Source of the DNA: Erythrobacter sp. YJ-T3-07 | GTDB taxonomy: Bacteria; Pseudomonadota; Alphaproteobacteria; Sphingomonadales; Sphingomonadaceae | Reading direction: 5' to 3' | Assembly: GCF_015999305.1 (NCBI RefSeq) | Contig: NZ_JAEAGP010000001.1 | Coordinates: 1,922,001 to 1,986,000, forward strand | DNA length: 64,000 bases | Shown: in pieces, positions 38,181 to 46,946 of the stretch | Layout of the letters: each line of letters opens with the position of its first letter | Position numbering within the stretch: position 1 is the first letter of the stretch | The notes under the pieces: generated by a model | Told to the model about the DNA's origin: nothing | The model's database searches: none | The model's input: only the letters and a program-made list of their open reading frames with translations | Translations under genes and position numbers: made by a program

Positions 38181-38334
38181 GATGTGCGCTCCTATTGCTC
38201 GGCAACGCGATAGGGGTGGGTGTCGCGCCGATGCGTCCCGGAACATGCGTTCAAACCGGGCTCGCTCGAATTCGCCTAGGGACAGGCGTCGCGCCGCGCT
38301 TCCTTGACGCCTCGCCAGAGGCTAGGCGCGAGGG

Positions 38335-38769
38335 ATGAGCACCAGTATCTTCATCTTCAACGGCCCCAATCTCAACCTGCTCGGCACGCGCGAGCCAGAG
38401 ATCTACGGCACCACCACGCTGGCCGAGATCGACGCGGCGTGCGTCGCCAAGGCGCGCGAGCATGGTCTTTCGGTCGATTTTCGCCAGAGCAACCACGAAG
38501 GCGTGCTGGTCGACTGGATGCACCAAGCGCACAAGGCGAAGGCACGCGCGATCATCATCAACGCGGCGGCCTATACCCACACCTCCATCGCGCTGCTCGA
38601 TGCGGCGAAGGCGGTCACCCCGCCCGTGATCGAGGTGCACCTGTCGGACCCGCACACACGCGAGGAATTCCGCCACAAATCCTATATTGGCGAGGCTGCG
38701 GTCGCCTGCTTCAAGGGCAAGGGGCTGCAGTCCTATCTCGACGCAATCGATGCGGTTGCCGCCCTCTAA
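38335..38769 (+). CDS. aroQ: 3-dehydroquinate dehydratase, type II
   Basis: 144 residues; third step of the shikimate pathway. NGPNLNLLGTREPEIYG at about 7-23 holds the catalytic tyrosine region, NAAAYTHTS the substrate-binding loop, and EVHLSDPHTREEFRHKSYI the conserved His and Arg. A dodecameric cytoplasmic enzyme in known members. It is followed after 66 bases by accB-accC, a common order in alphaproteobacteria, so all three may be in one operon. The ATG has GAGGG immediately upstream, which is a tight spacing. Confidence 0.96.
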   Translation: MSTSIFIFNGPNLNLLGTREPEIYGTTTLAEIDAACVAKAREHGLSVDFRQSNHEGVLVDWMHQAHKAKARAIIINAAAYTHTSIALLDAAKAVTPPVIEVHLSDPHTREEFRHKSYIGEAAVACFKGKGLQSYLDAIDAVAAL

Positions 38770-38835
38770 ACCTTGCATGAACGCGGGCAGCAGCGCATAC
38801 GCCCCTCTTCCCCCATTCACCGATCAAGGTTGTCC

Positions 38836-39330
38836 ATGGCAGAGCATAGCCGCAATTCCGGTCGCAAATCGAAAATGAACGTCGACATCGAGCTCCTTCG
38901 CGAGCTGGCAGAACTCCTTTCCGAAACCGGCCTGTCCGAGATTGAGGTCGAGGATGGCGATCGCAAGCTGCGCGTCGCGCGCGAGCTGCACGCCGCATCC
39001 TACGCCGCCGCTCCGGCCCCGCAGGCCGCACCCGCTGCGGCTCCGGCCACGCAGCCGCAGGCCGCGCCCGCCGCAGCCGATAGCGGGCCGGATCTTTCCA
39101 ACGCAGTCCCCTCCCCCATGGTTGGCACGGTCTACCTCGCGCCCGAACCAGGCGCGGCGGACTTCATTTCGGTCGGTGCGCAGGTCAAGGAAGGCCAGAC
39201 CATCCTGATCGTCGAGGCGATGAAGGTGATGAACCCGATCACCGCCCCGCGCAGCGGCACCGTGAAGGCGATCCTGGTCGACAACGCCCAGCCGGTCGAG
39301 TTCGACCAGCCGCTCGTCGTCATCGACTGA
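38836..39330 (+). CDS. accB: Acetyl-CoA carboxylase biotin carboxyl carrier protein
   Basis: 164 residues. N-terminal helical region ([20 protein letters not shown]), an Ala/Pro/Gln linker at about 55-85, then the biotinyl domain with EAMKVMN, where the lysine carries biotin. Part of the acetyl-CoA carboxylase complex for fatty acid synthesis. AAGG six bases before ATG 38836 supports this start; a longer frame to 38773 is unlikely. The gene is 11 bases from accC. Confidence 0.96.
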   Translation: MAEHSRNSGRKSKMNVDIELLRELAELLSETGLSEIEVEDGDRKLRVARELHAASYAAAPAPQAAPAAAPATQPQAAPAAADSGPDLSNAVPSPMVGTVYLAPEPGAADFISVGAQVKEGQTILIVEAMKVMNPITAPRSGTVKAILVDNAQPVEFDQPLVVID

Positions 39331-39341
39331 GGACGCTACCA

Positions 39342-40697
39342 ATGGGCATTACCCGCATCCTGATCGCCAATCGCGGCGAAATTGCCTTGCGCATCCACCG
39401 CGCTGCGCACGAAATGGGGATCGAAACGGTCGCGGTGCACTCCACCGCCGATGCCGACGCGATGCACGTGCGGCTCGCGGACCACGCGGTGTGCATCGGC
39501 CCGCCGAGCGCGACCGACAGCTATCTCAACATCGCCAACATCATCTCGGCGGCCGAGATCAGCCAGGCGGATGCGATCCATCCCGGCTACGGCTTCCTGT
39601 CCGAAAACGCCAAGTTCGCCGAGATCGTCGAGGCGCACGACATCAAGTGGATCGGCCCCAAGCCCGAACATATCCGCACGATGGGCGACAAGGTCACCGC
39701 CAAGAAAACCGCCGGCGATCTGGGCCTGCCGCTGGTCCCGGGCAGCCCGGGTGCGGTCGAAAGCGTCGAGGAAGCGAAGCGGATCGCTGCCGAAATCGGC
39801 TATCCCGTGCTGGTCAAGGCGGCAAGCGGCGGTGGTGGGCGCGGCATGAAGGTCGTGCCCGAGGAAAGCCAGCTCGAAAGCCTGATGAGCCAGGCGAAGT
39901 CCGAGGCGAAATCCGCGTTCGGCGACGACACCGTCTATCTCGAGAAGTATCTCGGCAATCCGCGCCACATCGAATTCCAGGTGTTCGGCGACGGCAATGG
40001 CAATGCGATCCATCTGGGCGAGCGCGACTGTTCGCTCCAGCGGCGCCACCAGAAGGTGCTGGAGGAAGCGCCCTCCCCCGTGCTGACCACTGCCGAGCGG
40101 GACCGGATGGGCAAGGTGTGCGCGGATGCGATGGCGCAGATGGGCTATCGCGGCGCGGGCACGATCGAATTCCTGTGGGAAAACGGCGAGTTCTTCTTCA
40201 TCGAGATGAACACCCGCCTGCAGGTCGAACATCCCGTGACCGAGGCGATCACCGGGGTCGATCTGGTCCGCGAACAGATCCGCGTCGCCGAAGGCAGGCC
40301 GCTGTCGGTCGCGCAGGACGAGATCGCGTTCAAGGGCCACGCCATCGAATGCCGGATCAACGCCGAAGACCCGTTCACCTTCGCGCCCTCACCCGGCAAG
40401 GTCAGCTATTACCACTCGGCAGGCGGCATGCATGTGCGCGTCGATAGCGGGCTCTACGCCGGCTATTCGATCCCGCCCTACTACGATTCGATGATCGCCA
40501 AGCTGATCGTCTATGGCCGTACGCGCGAGGGCTGCATCATGCGGCTGAAGCGCGCGCTGGAGGAAATGGTCATCGAGGGCCCGAAGACCAACATCCCGCT
40601 GCACCAGGCGCTCCTGAAAGAGGCCGACATCCTCAACGGCGACTATTCCATCAAGTGGCTGGAAGAGTGGCTCGCGCAGCGCGAGAGCGAAAGCTAA
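39342..40697 (+). CDS. accC: Acetyl-CoA carboxylase biotin carboxylase subunit
   Basis: 451 residues; ATP-grasp enzyme that carboxylates biotin on AccB. Standard N-terminus RILIANRGEIALRI, ATP loop KAASGGGGRGMKVV near 160-172, EKYLGNPRHIEFQVFGD, and FIEMNTRLQVEHPVTE with catalytic Glu, Asn and Arg. Full length. accA and accD lie elsewhere. The 117 bases after it, before the next gene, hold no clear terminator. Confidence 0.97.
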   Translation: MGITRILIANRGEIALRIHRAAHEMGIETVAVHSTADADAMHVRLADHAVCIGPPSATDSYLNIANIISAAEISQADAIHPGYGFLSENAKFAEIVEAHDIKWIGPKPEHIRTMGDKVTAKKTAGDLGLPLVPGSPGAVESVEEAKRIAAEIGYPVLVKAASGGGGRGMKVVPEESQLESLMSQAKSEAKSAFGDDTVYLEKYLGNPRHIEFQVFGDGNGNAIHLGERDCSLQRRHQKVLEEAPSPVLTTAERDRMGKVCADAMAQMGYRGAGTIEFLWENGEFFFIEMNTRLQVEHPVTEAITGVDLVREQIRVAEGRPLSVAQDEIAFKGHAIECRINAEDPFTFAPSPGKVSYYHSAGGMHVRVDSGLYAGYSIPPYYDSMIAKLIVYGRTREGCIMRLKRALEEMVIEGPKTNIPLHQALLKEADILNGDYSIKWLEEWLAQRESES

Positions 40698-40814
40698 CGG
40701 CACTTGTAACTTACGCTTCGCCCCGCGCGATCCTATCCGCTGCCTTCACCGACAAGACGATCGCGGAAATAGGCGTGCGGGGCGGCTGATCCTCGCTCGC
40801 AGGAGGACCAGCCC

Positions 40815-41471
40815 ATGCGTAAGTTGATCTGCACCATTGCCGCAATTTCCCTGTGCGCCGGAACCGCGGCGTTCGCTTCGCAAAGCGATACCCCTGCCAG
40901 CAAAGCGGGTGCAGCATTGGCGGCAGGCGCGGATGAGATGATTGCCCGGGAGAGAGAGTCCGCCACCTACGTCATGGCGCTGGAATGGGCGAAGCCGAGC
41001 GCCGAGGGCACCTATGGCACGATTTTCTCGCAGATGCGGGCCAATCACGTCTTTTCGCGCCGGCTCACGACCGGCGACTTCCGTCAGGAACTACTCCTCG
41101 GCTTCGACAGCAAGGCCAATCTCAAGGTCGCGGTGCTCGATGGGGGAGTCGGTGACAGCTGCACCAAGCTGGGCGAGGACACCTTCACCCTCACGCTGGC
41201 GTCGCGCGCGGGCACCCTGACCCTCGACAGCACCACCAGGCGCGAATTCAGCGCCGGGGAAAAGAGCGGCTGTTTCGTCCAGATCATCGCCAACTGGAGC
41301 AAGCTGCGCGACTTCCTCAATGAGTCGGGCGACTTGCCGGTGTCCTTGAAACTCAATGTAAGCGGGACGGATTATCCGGTCTTTGTCGGCCTGCCGGGCG
41401 GCAAGAAACTTTTCTGGCAACCCGCCAGCCTGATGAAGCTACGGCAGAACTTCGCGGTCACGGGCGGCTGA
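40815..41471 (+). CDS. Exported protein of unknown function
   Basis: 218 residues. A Sec signal peptide (MRKLICTIAAISLCAGTAAFA, cleavage near residue 21) is clear; the rest has a pair of cysteines (GDSCTKLG and KSGCFVQ) that could form a disulfide and no recognisable catalytic motif. Secondary structure looks mainly beta from about 95 to 215. AGGAGG eight bases before the ATG is the best ribosome site of this region. It stands between accC and a convergent methyltransferase gene, with only two bases between the stops. I do not recognise the family. Confidence 0.6.
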   Translation: MRKLICTIAAISLCAGTAAFASQSDTPASKAGAALAAGADEMIARERESATYVMALEWAKPSAEGTYGTIFSQMRANHVFSRRLTTGDFRQELLLGFDSKANLKVAVLDGGVGDSCTKLGEDTFTLTLASRAGTLTLDSTTRREFSAGEKSGCFVQIIANWSKLRDFLNESGDLPVSLKLNVSGTDYPVFVGLPGGKKLFWQPASLMKLRQNFAVTGG

Positions 41472-41473
41472 CT

Positions 41474-42181
41474 TCAGGCCGAGGGCTTGTCGGCATGCCA
41501 TCCGCGAATCATGAATGCCTGGAAGAACGGCACCGGCACCGCAAAGCCTGCCTCGCGCCATAGAGCCTCCGTTTCCGCCGGGCCGATCACGCTCAGCACG
41601 TTGCGCAAGGTCTCGCCCAGCGACGCGAGCGAATCCTCGTTCGCGCCCATCAGTGCCTGAACCTGCTTCCAGTCCTCGACCATCGCGGGAAATTGCGGCG
41701 CGTCGAGGTCGCCGCTGATCTCTGCGCTCAGGAAGCGCCCGCCCGGTGCGAGGCGATCGTAAATCGCGCGGTAGAAGGCAGGGCGATCCTCTCGCTGCAC
41801 GAAATGGGCTACGAACAGGCTGACCACCGCAGCGAAATCGCGGTCCGCCACATCTTCGACATAGCCGTGCACCAGCTCGCACCGCTCGCCGATGTCTGCC
41901 TCGTTCAGGCGATGCCGAGCAATCTCCAGCATTTCCGCCGAGGGGTCGACACCGACGAACGTCAGATCCGCACGCGCTCTGGCGAGAGCGAAAATATCCG
42001 CCCCCGTGCCAACGCCAACGCATAGCACGCGGGCGTTTGCGGGCAGCGAGGCAAGCGTAAGCCGCATCAGGAAGTGCAGGCCGTCGGAAATCGGGGCGAG
42101 CCGACTGTTCCGCTCGTCGTAGCTGTCGGCGACCTTCTGGTCGAAGAAACCGGAGGCCGAATGGGATGCGCGCGCGCTCAT
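41474..42181 (-). CDS. Class I SAM-dependent methyltransferase
   Basis: 235 residues. Rossmann methyltransferase with motif I LCVGVGTGADIFALA (about 53-67), acidic GVDPSAEMLEIA that binds the ribose, and APGGRFLSAEIS (motif IV/post). It resembles small-molecule or quinone methyltransferases; the substrate is not clear. The gene is convergent with the exported protein. Its leader contains a perfect TGATAC/GTATCA palindrome directly next to the start codon, suggesting tight control by a repressor. Confidence 0.82.
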   Translation of the reverse strand: MSARASHSASGFFDQKVADSYDERNSRLAPISDGLHFLMRLTLASLPANARVLCVGVGTGADIFALARARADLTFVGVDPSAEMLEIARHRLNEADIGERCELVHGYVEDVADRDFAAVVSLFVAHFVQREDRPAFYRAIYDRLAPGGRFLSAEISGDLDAPQFPAMVEDWKQVQALMGANEDSLASLGETLRNVLSVIGPAETEALWREAGFAVPVPFFQAFMIRGWHADKPSA

Positions 42182-42196
42182 TGATACAATGTATCA
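42182..42196. promoter_or_regulatory. Operator-like palindrome at the methyltransferase start
   Basis: TGATAC (42182-42187), AAT, GTATCA (42191-42196): perfect six-base arms with a three-base centre, immediately upstream of the methyltransferase start codon (minus strand, 42181). The size fits a TetR or similar dimeric repressor site. Binding here would block translation start as well as elongation from the promoter upstream. The regulator is not identified. Confidence 0.5.
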
Positions 42197-42273
42197 TTTA
42201 AATGACGCACTGTCTCGGCCATCTTGCAGGTGGTGAGAAACGACGTGAACGGGCCACCCCGCCAACGCCCCGC

Positions 42274-42708
42274 CTAGTCGAAGGTGAAACCCGCCGCCTT
42301 GGCCTCCGCAATCACTTCCGCGCCCGTCTGGCGCGGGTGATCGCCCTCGATCCGACACCATTCGGCGCGTTCGTCGACGAAAATCTCGTTCTCTATTCCG
42401 TAGTGCGCCGCACCGTCGAACAATCCTGCGGAAAAGCTGCGGTTGCCCGTCGGTAGGAAGCGGTACCACAGCCCGCTGCCGCACTGCTTGCAAAAGGCGC
42501 GGCTGGCCCACTCGCTGGAGCGGTATTCGGTGACGAACTCCTCACCCGTTACCGTCGCCGCGGAGCCCCTTTGCGCGGCATAGAATGCCCCGCCCCAGCG
42601 GCGGCACATGTCGCACTGGCAGATTTCCACCTCGTGCGATGGCTCGGCCAGCACGATGGTCACCTCGCCGCACAGGCAATGGCCGGAAAGCGGATCGGAA
42701 GAAGTCAC
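42274..42708 (-). CDS. GFA-family (glutathione-dependent formaldehyde-activating-like) protein
   Basis: 144 residues. Zinc-binding cysteine pattern of the GFA fold: GHCLCGEV, CQCDMCRRWGGAF and FCKQCGSGLWYRF. The founding member was thought to join formaldehyde with glutathione, but many homologues have other or no proven activity, so function is open. The start is GTG (42708) behind a G-rich stretch. It is 12 bases downstream of the Lrp gene on the same strand, perhaps co-transcribed. Confidence 0.8.
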   Translation of the reverse strand: MTSSDPLSGHCLCGEVTIVLAEPSHEVEICQCDMCRRWGGAFYAAQRGSAATVTGEEFVTEYRSSEWASRAFCKQCGSGLWYRFLPTGNRSFSAGLFDGAAHYGIENEIFVDERAEWCRIEGDHPRQTGAEVIAEAKAAGFTFD

Positions 42709-42720
42709 TCCCGCCCCCGC

Positions 42721-43185
42721 TTACCTGAGCGGAACGCCCGGGGTATATTTGCTGGTGCGGATCGTCAGAGAGGTCTTCACGCTTGCCACGTTGGGCGCAG
42801 GGGTCAGCTTGCTGGTCAGGAATTCCTGGAAGCTCTGCAGATCCCGGCTCACGATCTTGAGAACGAAATCGATCTCGCCGTTCAGCATGTGGACCTCGCG
42901 CACTTCGGGCAGATCCTGCATCGCCGCCTCGAACTCGCGCAGCGAATCCTCGGCCTGGCTCTTCAGGCTGACCATCGCGAACACCACGATCGCAAAGCCC
43001 AGCTTCGAGGGTTCCAGATCGGCGTGGTAGCCGCGGATCACACCCATATCTTCCAGCGCACGCACACGGCGCAGGCACGGCGGCGCAGTCAGCCCGACGC
43101 GGCGCGCCAGTTCGACATTCGTTATCCGCCCTTCGGCCTGCAATTCCTGCAGCAGCTGCCGGTCGATCTCATCAAGATTGGCCAC
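42721..43185 (-). CDS. Lrp/AsnC-family transcription regulator
   Basis: 154 residues: winged-helix N-terminus DEIDRQLLQELQAEGRITNVELARRVGLTAPPCLRRVRALEDMGVI, then the RAM effector domain from about 65, with FEAAMQDLPEVREVHMLNGEIDFVLKI. Such proteins sense amino acids and act on their own or nearby genes. The start is GTG 43185, with GGGGGG upstream. Neighbouring GFA gene on the same strand may be its target; the sensor kinase is divergent across 243 bases. Confidence 0.9.
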   Translation of the reverse strand: MANLDEIDRQLLQELQAEGRITNVELARRVGLTAPPCLRRVRALEDMGVIRGYHADLEPSKLGFAIVVFAMVSLKSQAEDSLREFEAAMQDLPEVREVHMLNGEIDFVLKIVSRDLQSFQEFLTSKLTPAPNVASVKTSLTIRTSKYTPGVPLR

Positions 43186-43428
43186 AGGCCCCCCTTCCGC
43201 AACAATCCATCATCCCTACCGCTGTCCGAACCAATCCTGGAAGGATCGCCTTTGTTAATAATTCGGGCGGCTAACATTATTGTTCATGACAGCGAATGTC
43301 CCGCTTTGCAACGTGGGGACTGACTGTCATTCCTGCGCCGTGTTAAAGGGTTATGCACCATACACGTCGCGCCGCCCGGGCCGGCGGACAATATCGTATT
43401 TCTCCGGAGCCCGCGCCTCTTCCCGATC

Positions 43429-45360
43429 ATGCAGTTCGACGATCGCCTAGCCACTGTTCTGCGCCAGAAGGCGAGCGCGAGCGCGGGTGCGCGCACGCAA
43501 TTTCGCCAATTGCTGGACCTGCTCGGCCGTCCGCGCGAAGGGCGCGATCCGAGCCTGCTTGCCGCTGCGCGCCTGCGGCTCGAATCGCTCGCCGAAACCA
43601 TCTCCGTGCGCGAGCGGGCGGAGATCATCCGCGAGCAGGGCCGACGGCTGAACGATCCGGAGCTGGTCGCACATTTTGCGGAGGGCGAGCCCGACGTCGC
43701 CTGCGCCACCTTGTCCACCGCACGGCTCACGGAAGAGCAGTGGCTCGAACTGATTCCCGAGCTACCGGTGCGCGCGCGCGGGTTCATGCGCCTGCGCCGC
43801 GATCTGCCCGGGAAGGTGGAGGATCTGCTCGAAAGGCTCGGCGTGCGCGACCGCGCGCTGCCGCTGCCGGACGCGGAAGAGCCGCTGGTGGAAGACGCGC
43901 CGACTGACGAAGCGCCGGTGGCTGAAGAACCGGAGCCCGAACCGGAGGACGACGACATCGTCGATGGCGAATTCACCGAGGTCGACGAGACCGCCGAGGC
44001 CGAGGCCGCGCATGCGCCCGCCGCCACAACCGCCAGCGACAGCGACAGCGAAATGGCTGCGGCGATCGGCGCGCTCGCGGCGGGTATCGCCGACGCGCAG
44101 GCTGCCGCCCGCCCCGAATCGCCTCCTCCTGCGGATCGCGAGCCCGCGCCGGAGCCGCAACCCCGGGCGCAACCTGACGCGCAGGGTGAAATCGCCGCGC
44201 TGCGCCACCGGATCGAAGCCTTCCAGCGCGCCAAGGAAGAGCAGAACGCCGGGCGCGAAGCGAGCAACGACGATGATCGCCGCGCTGCCGCCCCGGCGGA
44301 GCCCGACCGCACCGCCCCCACCCTGCCCTTCACCGAGGCGAGCATCCGGCAGGAGGAGCTGACCGGCTTCGGCTTCGCGACCGATACCGCAGGGACGATC
44401 GACTGGGCGGACAGCTTCGCCGCTTCGCGCGTGATGTATCTGTCGCTCCCCTCGATCCTGCCCGAGGAATTCGCCGAGGCGATCGCGCTGCAGCAGCCGC
44501 TGCGCGCCGTGCAGGTAAAGCTCGAAGGTGGCCCGGCAATCGCGGGCGACTGGATTCTCGATGCCCACCCGCGCTTTTCGAGCCCGGACGGGCGCTTCCT
44601 CGGCTTTGCAGGCGGGATGCGCCGCGCGCTGGAGGCGGAGGAGCCGGGCAATCACAGCGATCGCCTGCGCCAGCTGCTGCACGAACTGCGCACGCCGGTA
44701 AACGCGATCCAGGGCTTTGCCGAGGTCATCCAGCAGCAGGTGGTCGGCCCCGTCCCGCACGACTATCGCGCGCTTGCCGCAGGGATTGCGGGCGACAGTG
44801 CGCGCATGCTCGCCGGGTTCGACGATCTGGAACGCCTCAGCCGTCTGGAGAGCGGGCAGTTGCGGCCAACCGGTGGCGATGCGGATATTGCCGCGATCTT
44901 CCGCCAGCATGTCGCGCAACTGATCCCGATGCTGCAGCCCCGCAGTGCGAGCTTCGTTGCCACGCTGGGCGGGGTGTGCAAGGTCGATCTGGCCCGCGCG
45001 GACGCGGAGCTGCTGAGCTGGCGCATCCTCGCCACGCTCGGCTCGGCTGCCGCGCCGAGCGAGAAGCTTGCGCTGACGCTGAAAACCCACGCAGGGACGG
45101 CGCAACTCATCGCCGACCTGCCCGCCTCGCTCAACGGCAGCGACGATATCTTCGCCGCGCGCGGCAAGCCGCTGTCGGTCGCGATCAGCGCCGGGCCGTT
45201 CGGCCCCGGCTTCGCGCTACGCCTGGCGCGGGCCGAAGCGCATGCGATCGGCGGCAACCTGCGGCGCGAGAACCGGCAGTTGATACTCACGCTGCCCGCT
45301 TTGACCGCAAGCGAACCCGCCGCTACTCAGCGTGGCGGAGTGCCCGAACACGCGGTTTGA
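43429..45360 (+). CDS. Sensor histidine kinase-like protein with degenerate ATP-binding domain
   Basis: 643 residues. N-terminal alpha-helical domain (about 1-145), acid and Ala/Pro-rich disordered stretch (about 145-265) with a short coiled coil, a PAS-like region near 300-405, then a HisKA-type helix with the phospho-acceptor motif HELRTPVNAIQGFAE (His at residue 418). The catalytic part that follows (about 470-630) lacks the N-box asparagine and the DxGxG box; only the late GPFGPGFALRLARAEAHAIGG resembles a G2 box. It may bind no ATP. No response regulator is next to it. No transmembrane helix is seen. Confidence 0.75.
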   Translation: MQFDDRLATVLRQKASASAGARTQFRQLLDLLGRPREGRDPSLLAAARLRLESLAETISVRERAEIIREQGRRLNDPELVAHFAEGEPDVACATLSTARLTEEQWLELIPELPVRARGFMRLRRDLPGKVEDLLERLGVRDRALPLPDAEEPLVEDAPTDEAPVAEEPEPEPEDDDIVDGEFTEVDETAEAEAAHAPAATTASDSDSEMAAAIGALAAGIADAQAAARPESPPPADREPAPEPQPRAQPDAQGEIAALRHRIEAFQRAKEEQNAGREASNDDDRRAAAPAEPDRTAPTLPFTEASIRQEELTGFGFATDTAGTIDWADSFAASRVMYLSLPSILPEEFAEAIALQQPLRAVQVKLEGGPAIAGDWILDAHPRFSSPDGRFLGFAGGMRRALEAEEPGNHSDRLRQLLHELRTPVNAIQGFAEVIQQQVVGPVPHDYRALAAGIAGDSARMLAGFDDLERLSRLESGQLRPTGGDADIAAIFRQHVAQLIPMLQPRSASFVATLGGVCKVDLARADAELLSWRILATLGSAAAPSEKLALTLKTHAGTAQLIADLPASLNGSDDIFAARGKPLSVAISAGPFGPGFALRLARAEAHAIGGNLRRENRQLILTLPALTASEPAATQRGGVPEHAV

Positions 45361-45400
45361 ACTGCGGGCGTGGCGCCCGACCTGACGGGGGCCAAGACCT

Positions 45401-46390
45401 ATGCTGAGATTGCCGACGGCGGACCAGGCGGCGCAGTTCGCGCCCGGCTTCGCGCCCGTTTCGCTGCTGACCGTCGATACCGAAGAAGGCTTCGACTGGG
45501 ACAAGCCCTTCACCCGCGACCAGCACGATCTCGACCATGTCGAGCAGATCCCCCGGTTCCAGTCCTTCTGTGAAGAACTGGGCGTCTCGCCGCTCTATCT
45601 TGTTGACTGGCCGATCGTGCAGTCGGCCCGTGCGCGCGAGATCATCGGCGATGCGGTGCGTCGCGGGAAGGCCGAGGTCGGCGTGCAGCTGCACCCCTGG
45701 GTCAATCCGCCCTTCGATGAAGAAGTGAATACTTTCAACAGTTTCGCGGGCAATCTTCCGGCGGAGTTGGAACGCGAGAAGTTCACCCGCCTGCGCGATG
45801 CGATCGAGGAAGGCTTCGGCACCGCGCCGATTTCCTACCGCGCGGGCCGCTATGGCCTGGGCCCTTCGACCAAGGCGATCCTGCACGACACGGGTATTCG
45901 CGTGGACACATCGGTGCGCGCGCTGTTCGACTATTCGGACCAGGACGGCCCCAATTACGAGGATTTCCCCAACCACCCCTACTGGGTCTCGCGCGAGCCC
46001 GAGCTGCTCGAACTGCCGGTCACCAGCGTCTATCGCGGCGCGCTGAGGCGCTCGGGCACGGCGCTGTTCCCCAAGCTTACCCGCATCCCGCGCGGTGCCG
46101 GCATCGCTTCGCGCACCGGCCTGCTCGAACGGGTGCGGTTGACGCCGGAGGGCACGCCGCTGGGCGCGGCGAAGAAAGCGGTCGATGCCGCACTCGATGC
46201 GGGGCTGCCGGTGCTGGTCCTGTCGTTCCACAGCCCCTCGCTCGCGCCCGGCAACACGCCCTACACGCATAGCGATGCGGATGTGGACCGGCTGTACGAC
46301 TGGCTGAGCGGGGTTTACGCGCACATGGCGGCGCACAAGGTCGCGCCGAGCACGGTTGCCGACATCTGGGCAGCCGCCGACCACGATTGA
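45401..46390 (+). CDS. Polysaccharide deacetylase-family protein (WalW-like)
   Basis: 329 residues. Starts with LLTVDTEEGFDWDKPF, where the aspartates match metal-site residues of the NodB/CE4-type fold; VGVQLHPWVNPPF gives the histidine and YRAGRYGLG the conserved arginine-tyrosine. WalW proteins occur in exopolysaccharide clusters of sphingomonads; here it is outside such a cluster. No signal peptide, so cytoplasmic action on lipid-linked or nucleotide sugar is possible. ATG 45401 overlaps nothing upstream; 40 bases separate it from the kinase gene. Confidence 0.78.
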   Translation: MLRLPTADQAAQFAPGFAPVSLLTVDTEEGFDWDKPFTRDQHDLDHVEQIPRFQSFCEELGVSPLYLVDWPIVQSARAREIIGDAVRRGKAEVGVQLHPWVNPPFDEEVNTFNSFAGNLPAELEREKFTRLRDAIEEGFGTAPISYRAGRYGLGPSTKAILHDTGIRVDTSVRALFDYSDQDGPNYEDFPNHPYWVSREPELLELPVTSVYRGALRRSGTALFPKLTRIPRGAGIASRTGLLERVRLTPEGTPLGAAKKAVDAALDAGLPVLVLSFHSPSLAPGNTPYTHSDADVDRLYDWLSGVYAHMAAHKVAPSTVADIWAAADHD

Positions 46391-46461
46391 AGACCACTGC
46401 CCGCTTGCAGGCTCGCGCAATCGCGGCTAGCGCCCGCCCTTGCGATGGCATCGCGATCCGG

Positions 46462-46535
46462 GGGCCTGTAGCTCAGTTGGTTAGAGCTGGCCGCTCATAA
46501 CGGCTAGGTCGCGGGTTCGAGTCCTGCCGGGCCCA
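46462..46535 (+). tRNA. tRNA with CAT anticodon (elongator Met, or Ile2)
   Basis: Cloverleaf: acceptor GGGCCTG with CGGGCCC, D-arm GCTC/GAGC, anticodon stem GGCCG/CGGCT with loop CTCATAA (CAT at 46496-46498), T-arm GCGGG/CCTGC. Discriminator A; CCA is not encoded (CCG follows). It lacks the C-A mismatch and GGG/CCC stem of initiator tRNA. Met and lysidine-modified Ile cannot be told apart by eye. Confidence 0.9.
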
Positions 46536-46565
46536 CCGGAAGCGACCGCCATAAGATATCCCGAG

Positions 46566-46646
<81 letters not shown>

Positions 46647-46677
46647 TCGCCATCGCCCGGCCGATGCCGGCGCCGGT

Positions 46678-46827
46678 TCAGCCGCCCTGGGTAACGGCGA
46701 CCACGAGAAGCACCACAACCAGCAGCATCAGACCGATGACGATTGCCTTGCCCAGCATTTTGCGGTCGCGCCGGCGCTTGAAATAGGCCTGGCGACCCTC
46801 TTCGGTGTTGGGAATTCTGGTGGCCAA
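46678..46827 (-). CDS. Small membrane protein, 49 residues
   Basis: TTG start at 46827 with GAGGAG six bases upstream; too short for a usual gene search. The product begins (M)[19 protein letters not shown], then DRKMLGKAI and a single hydrophobic helix [17 protein letters not shown], ending TQGG. The basic N-terminus suggests an inside orientation. The good ribosome site, charged-then-hydrophobic layout and clean stop argue for a real gene. Function unknown. Its 3' end lies 35 bases from the tRNA-Pro end on the opposite strand. Confidence 0.75.
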   Translation of the reverse strand: MATRIPNTEEGRQAYFKRRRDRKMLGKAIVIGLMLLVVVLLVVAVTQGG

Positions 46828-46856
46828 GGGGCACTCCTCACAAATTTATGCGGCAA

Positions 46857-46886
46857 ACCCTACTTTTCAGAGATTTGACAAGTCAA
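46857..46886 (-). promoter_or_regulatory. Possible promoter of the small membrane protein
   Basis: On the minus strand TTGACT (46886-46881) and TAGGGT (46862-46857) are 18 bases apart, a fair match to a -35/-10 pair, 30 bases before the TTG start. AT-rich surroundings support it. Confidence 0.35.
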
Positions 46887-46946
46887 GTTGGAGGAGGCGT
46901 TAATCTGTCAATCGTCGCGGTCATCCAGTGCGATGAGCACAGGCGC

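Noticed and set aside
43251..43282. AT-rich imperfect repeat between Lrp and kinase genes as Lrp operator
   Set aside because: Arms are only about six bases and not well paired; Lrp sites are too degenerate to call by eye.
46462..46535. Initiator tRNA-fMet
   Set aside because: It has a full G-C first pair in the acceptor stem and lacks the GGG/CCC anticodon-stem pairs of initiators.
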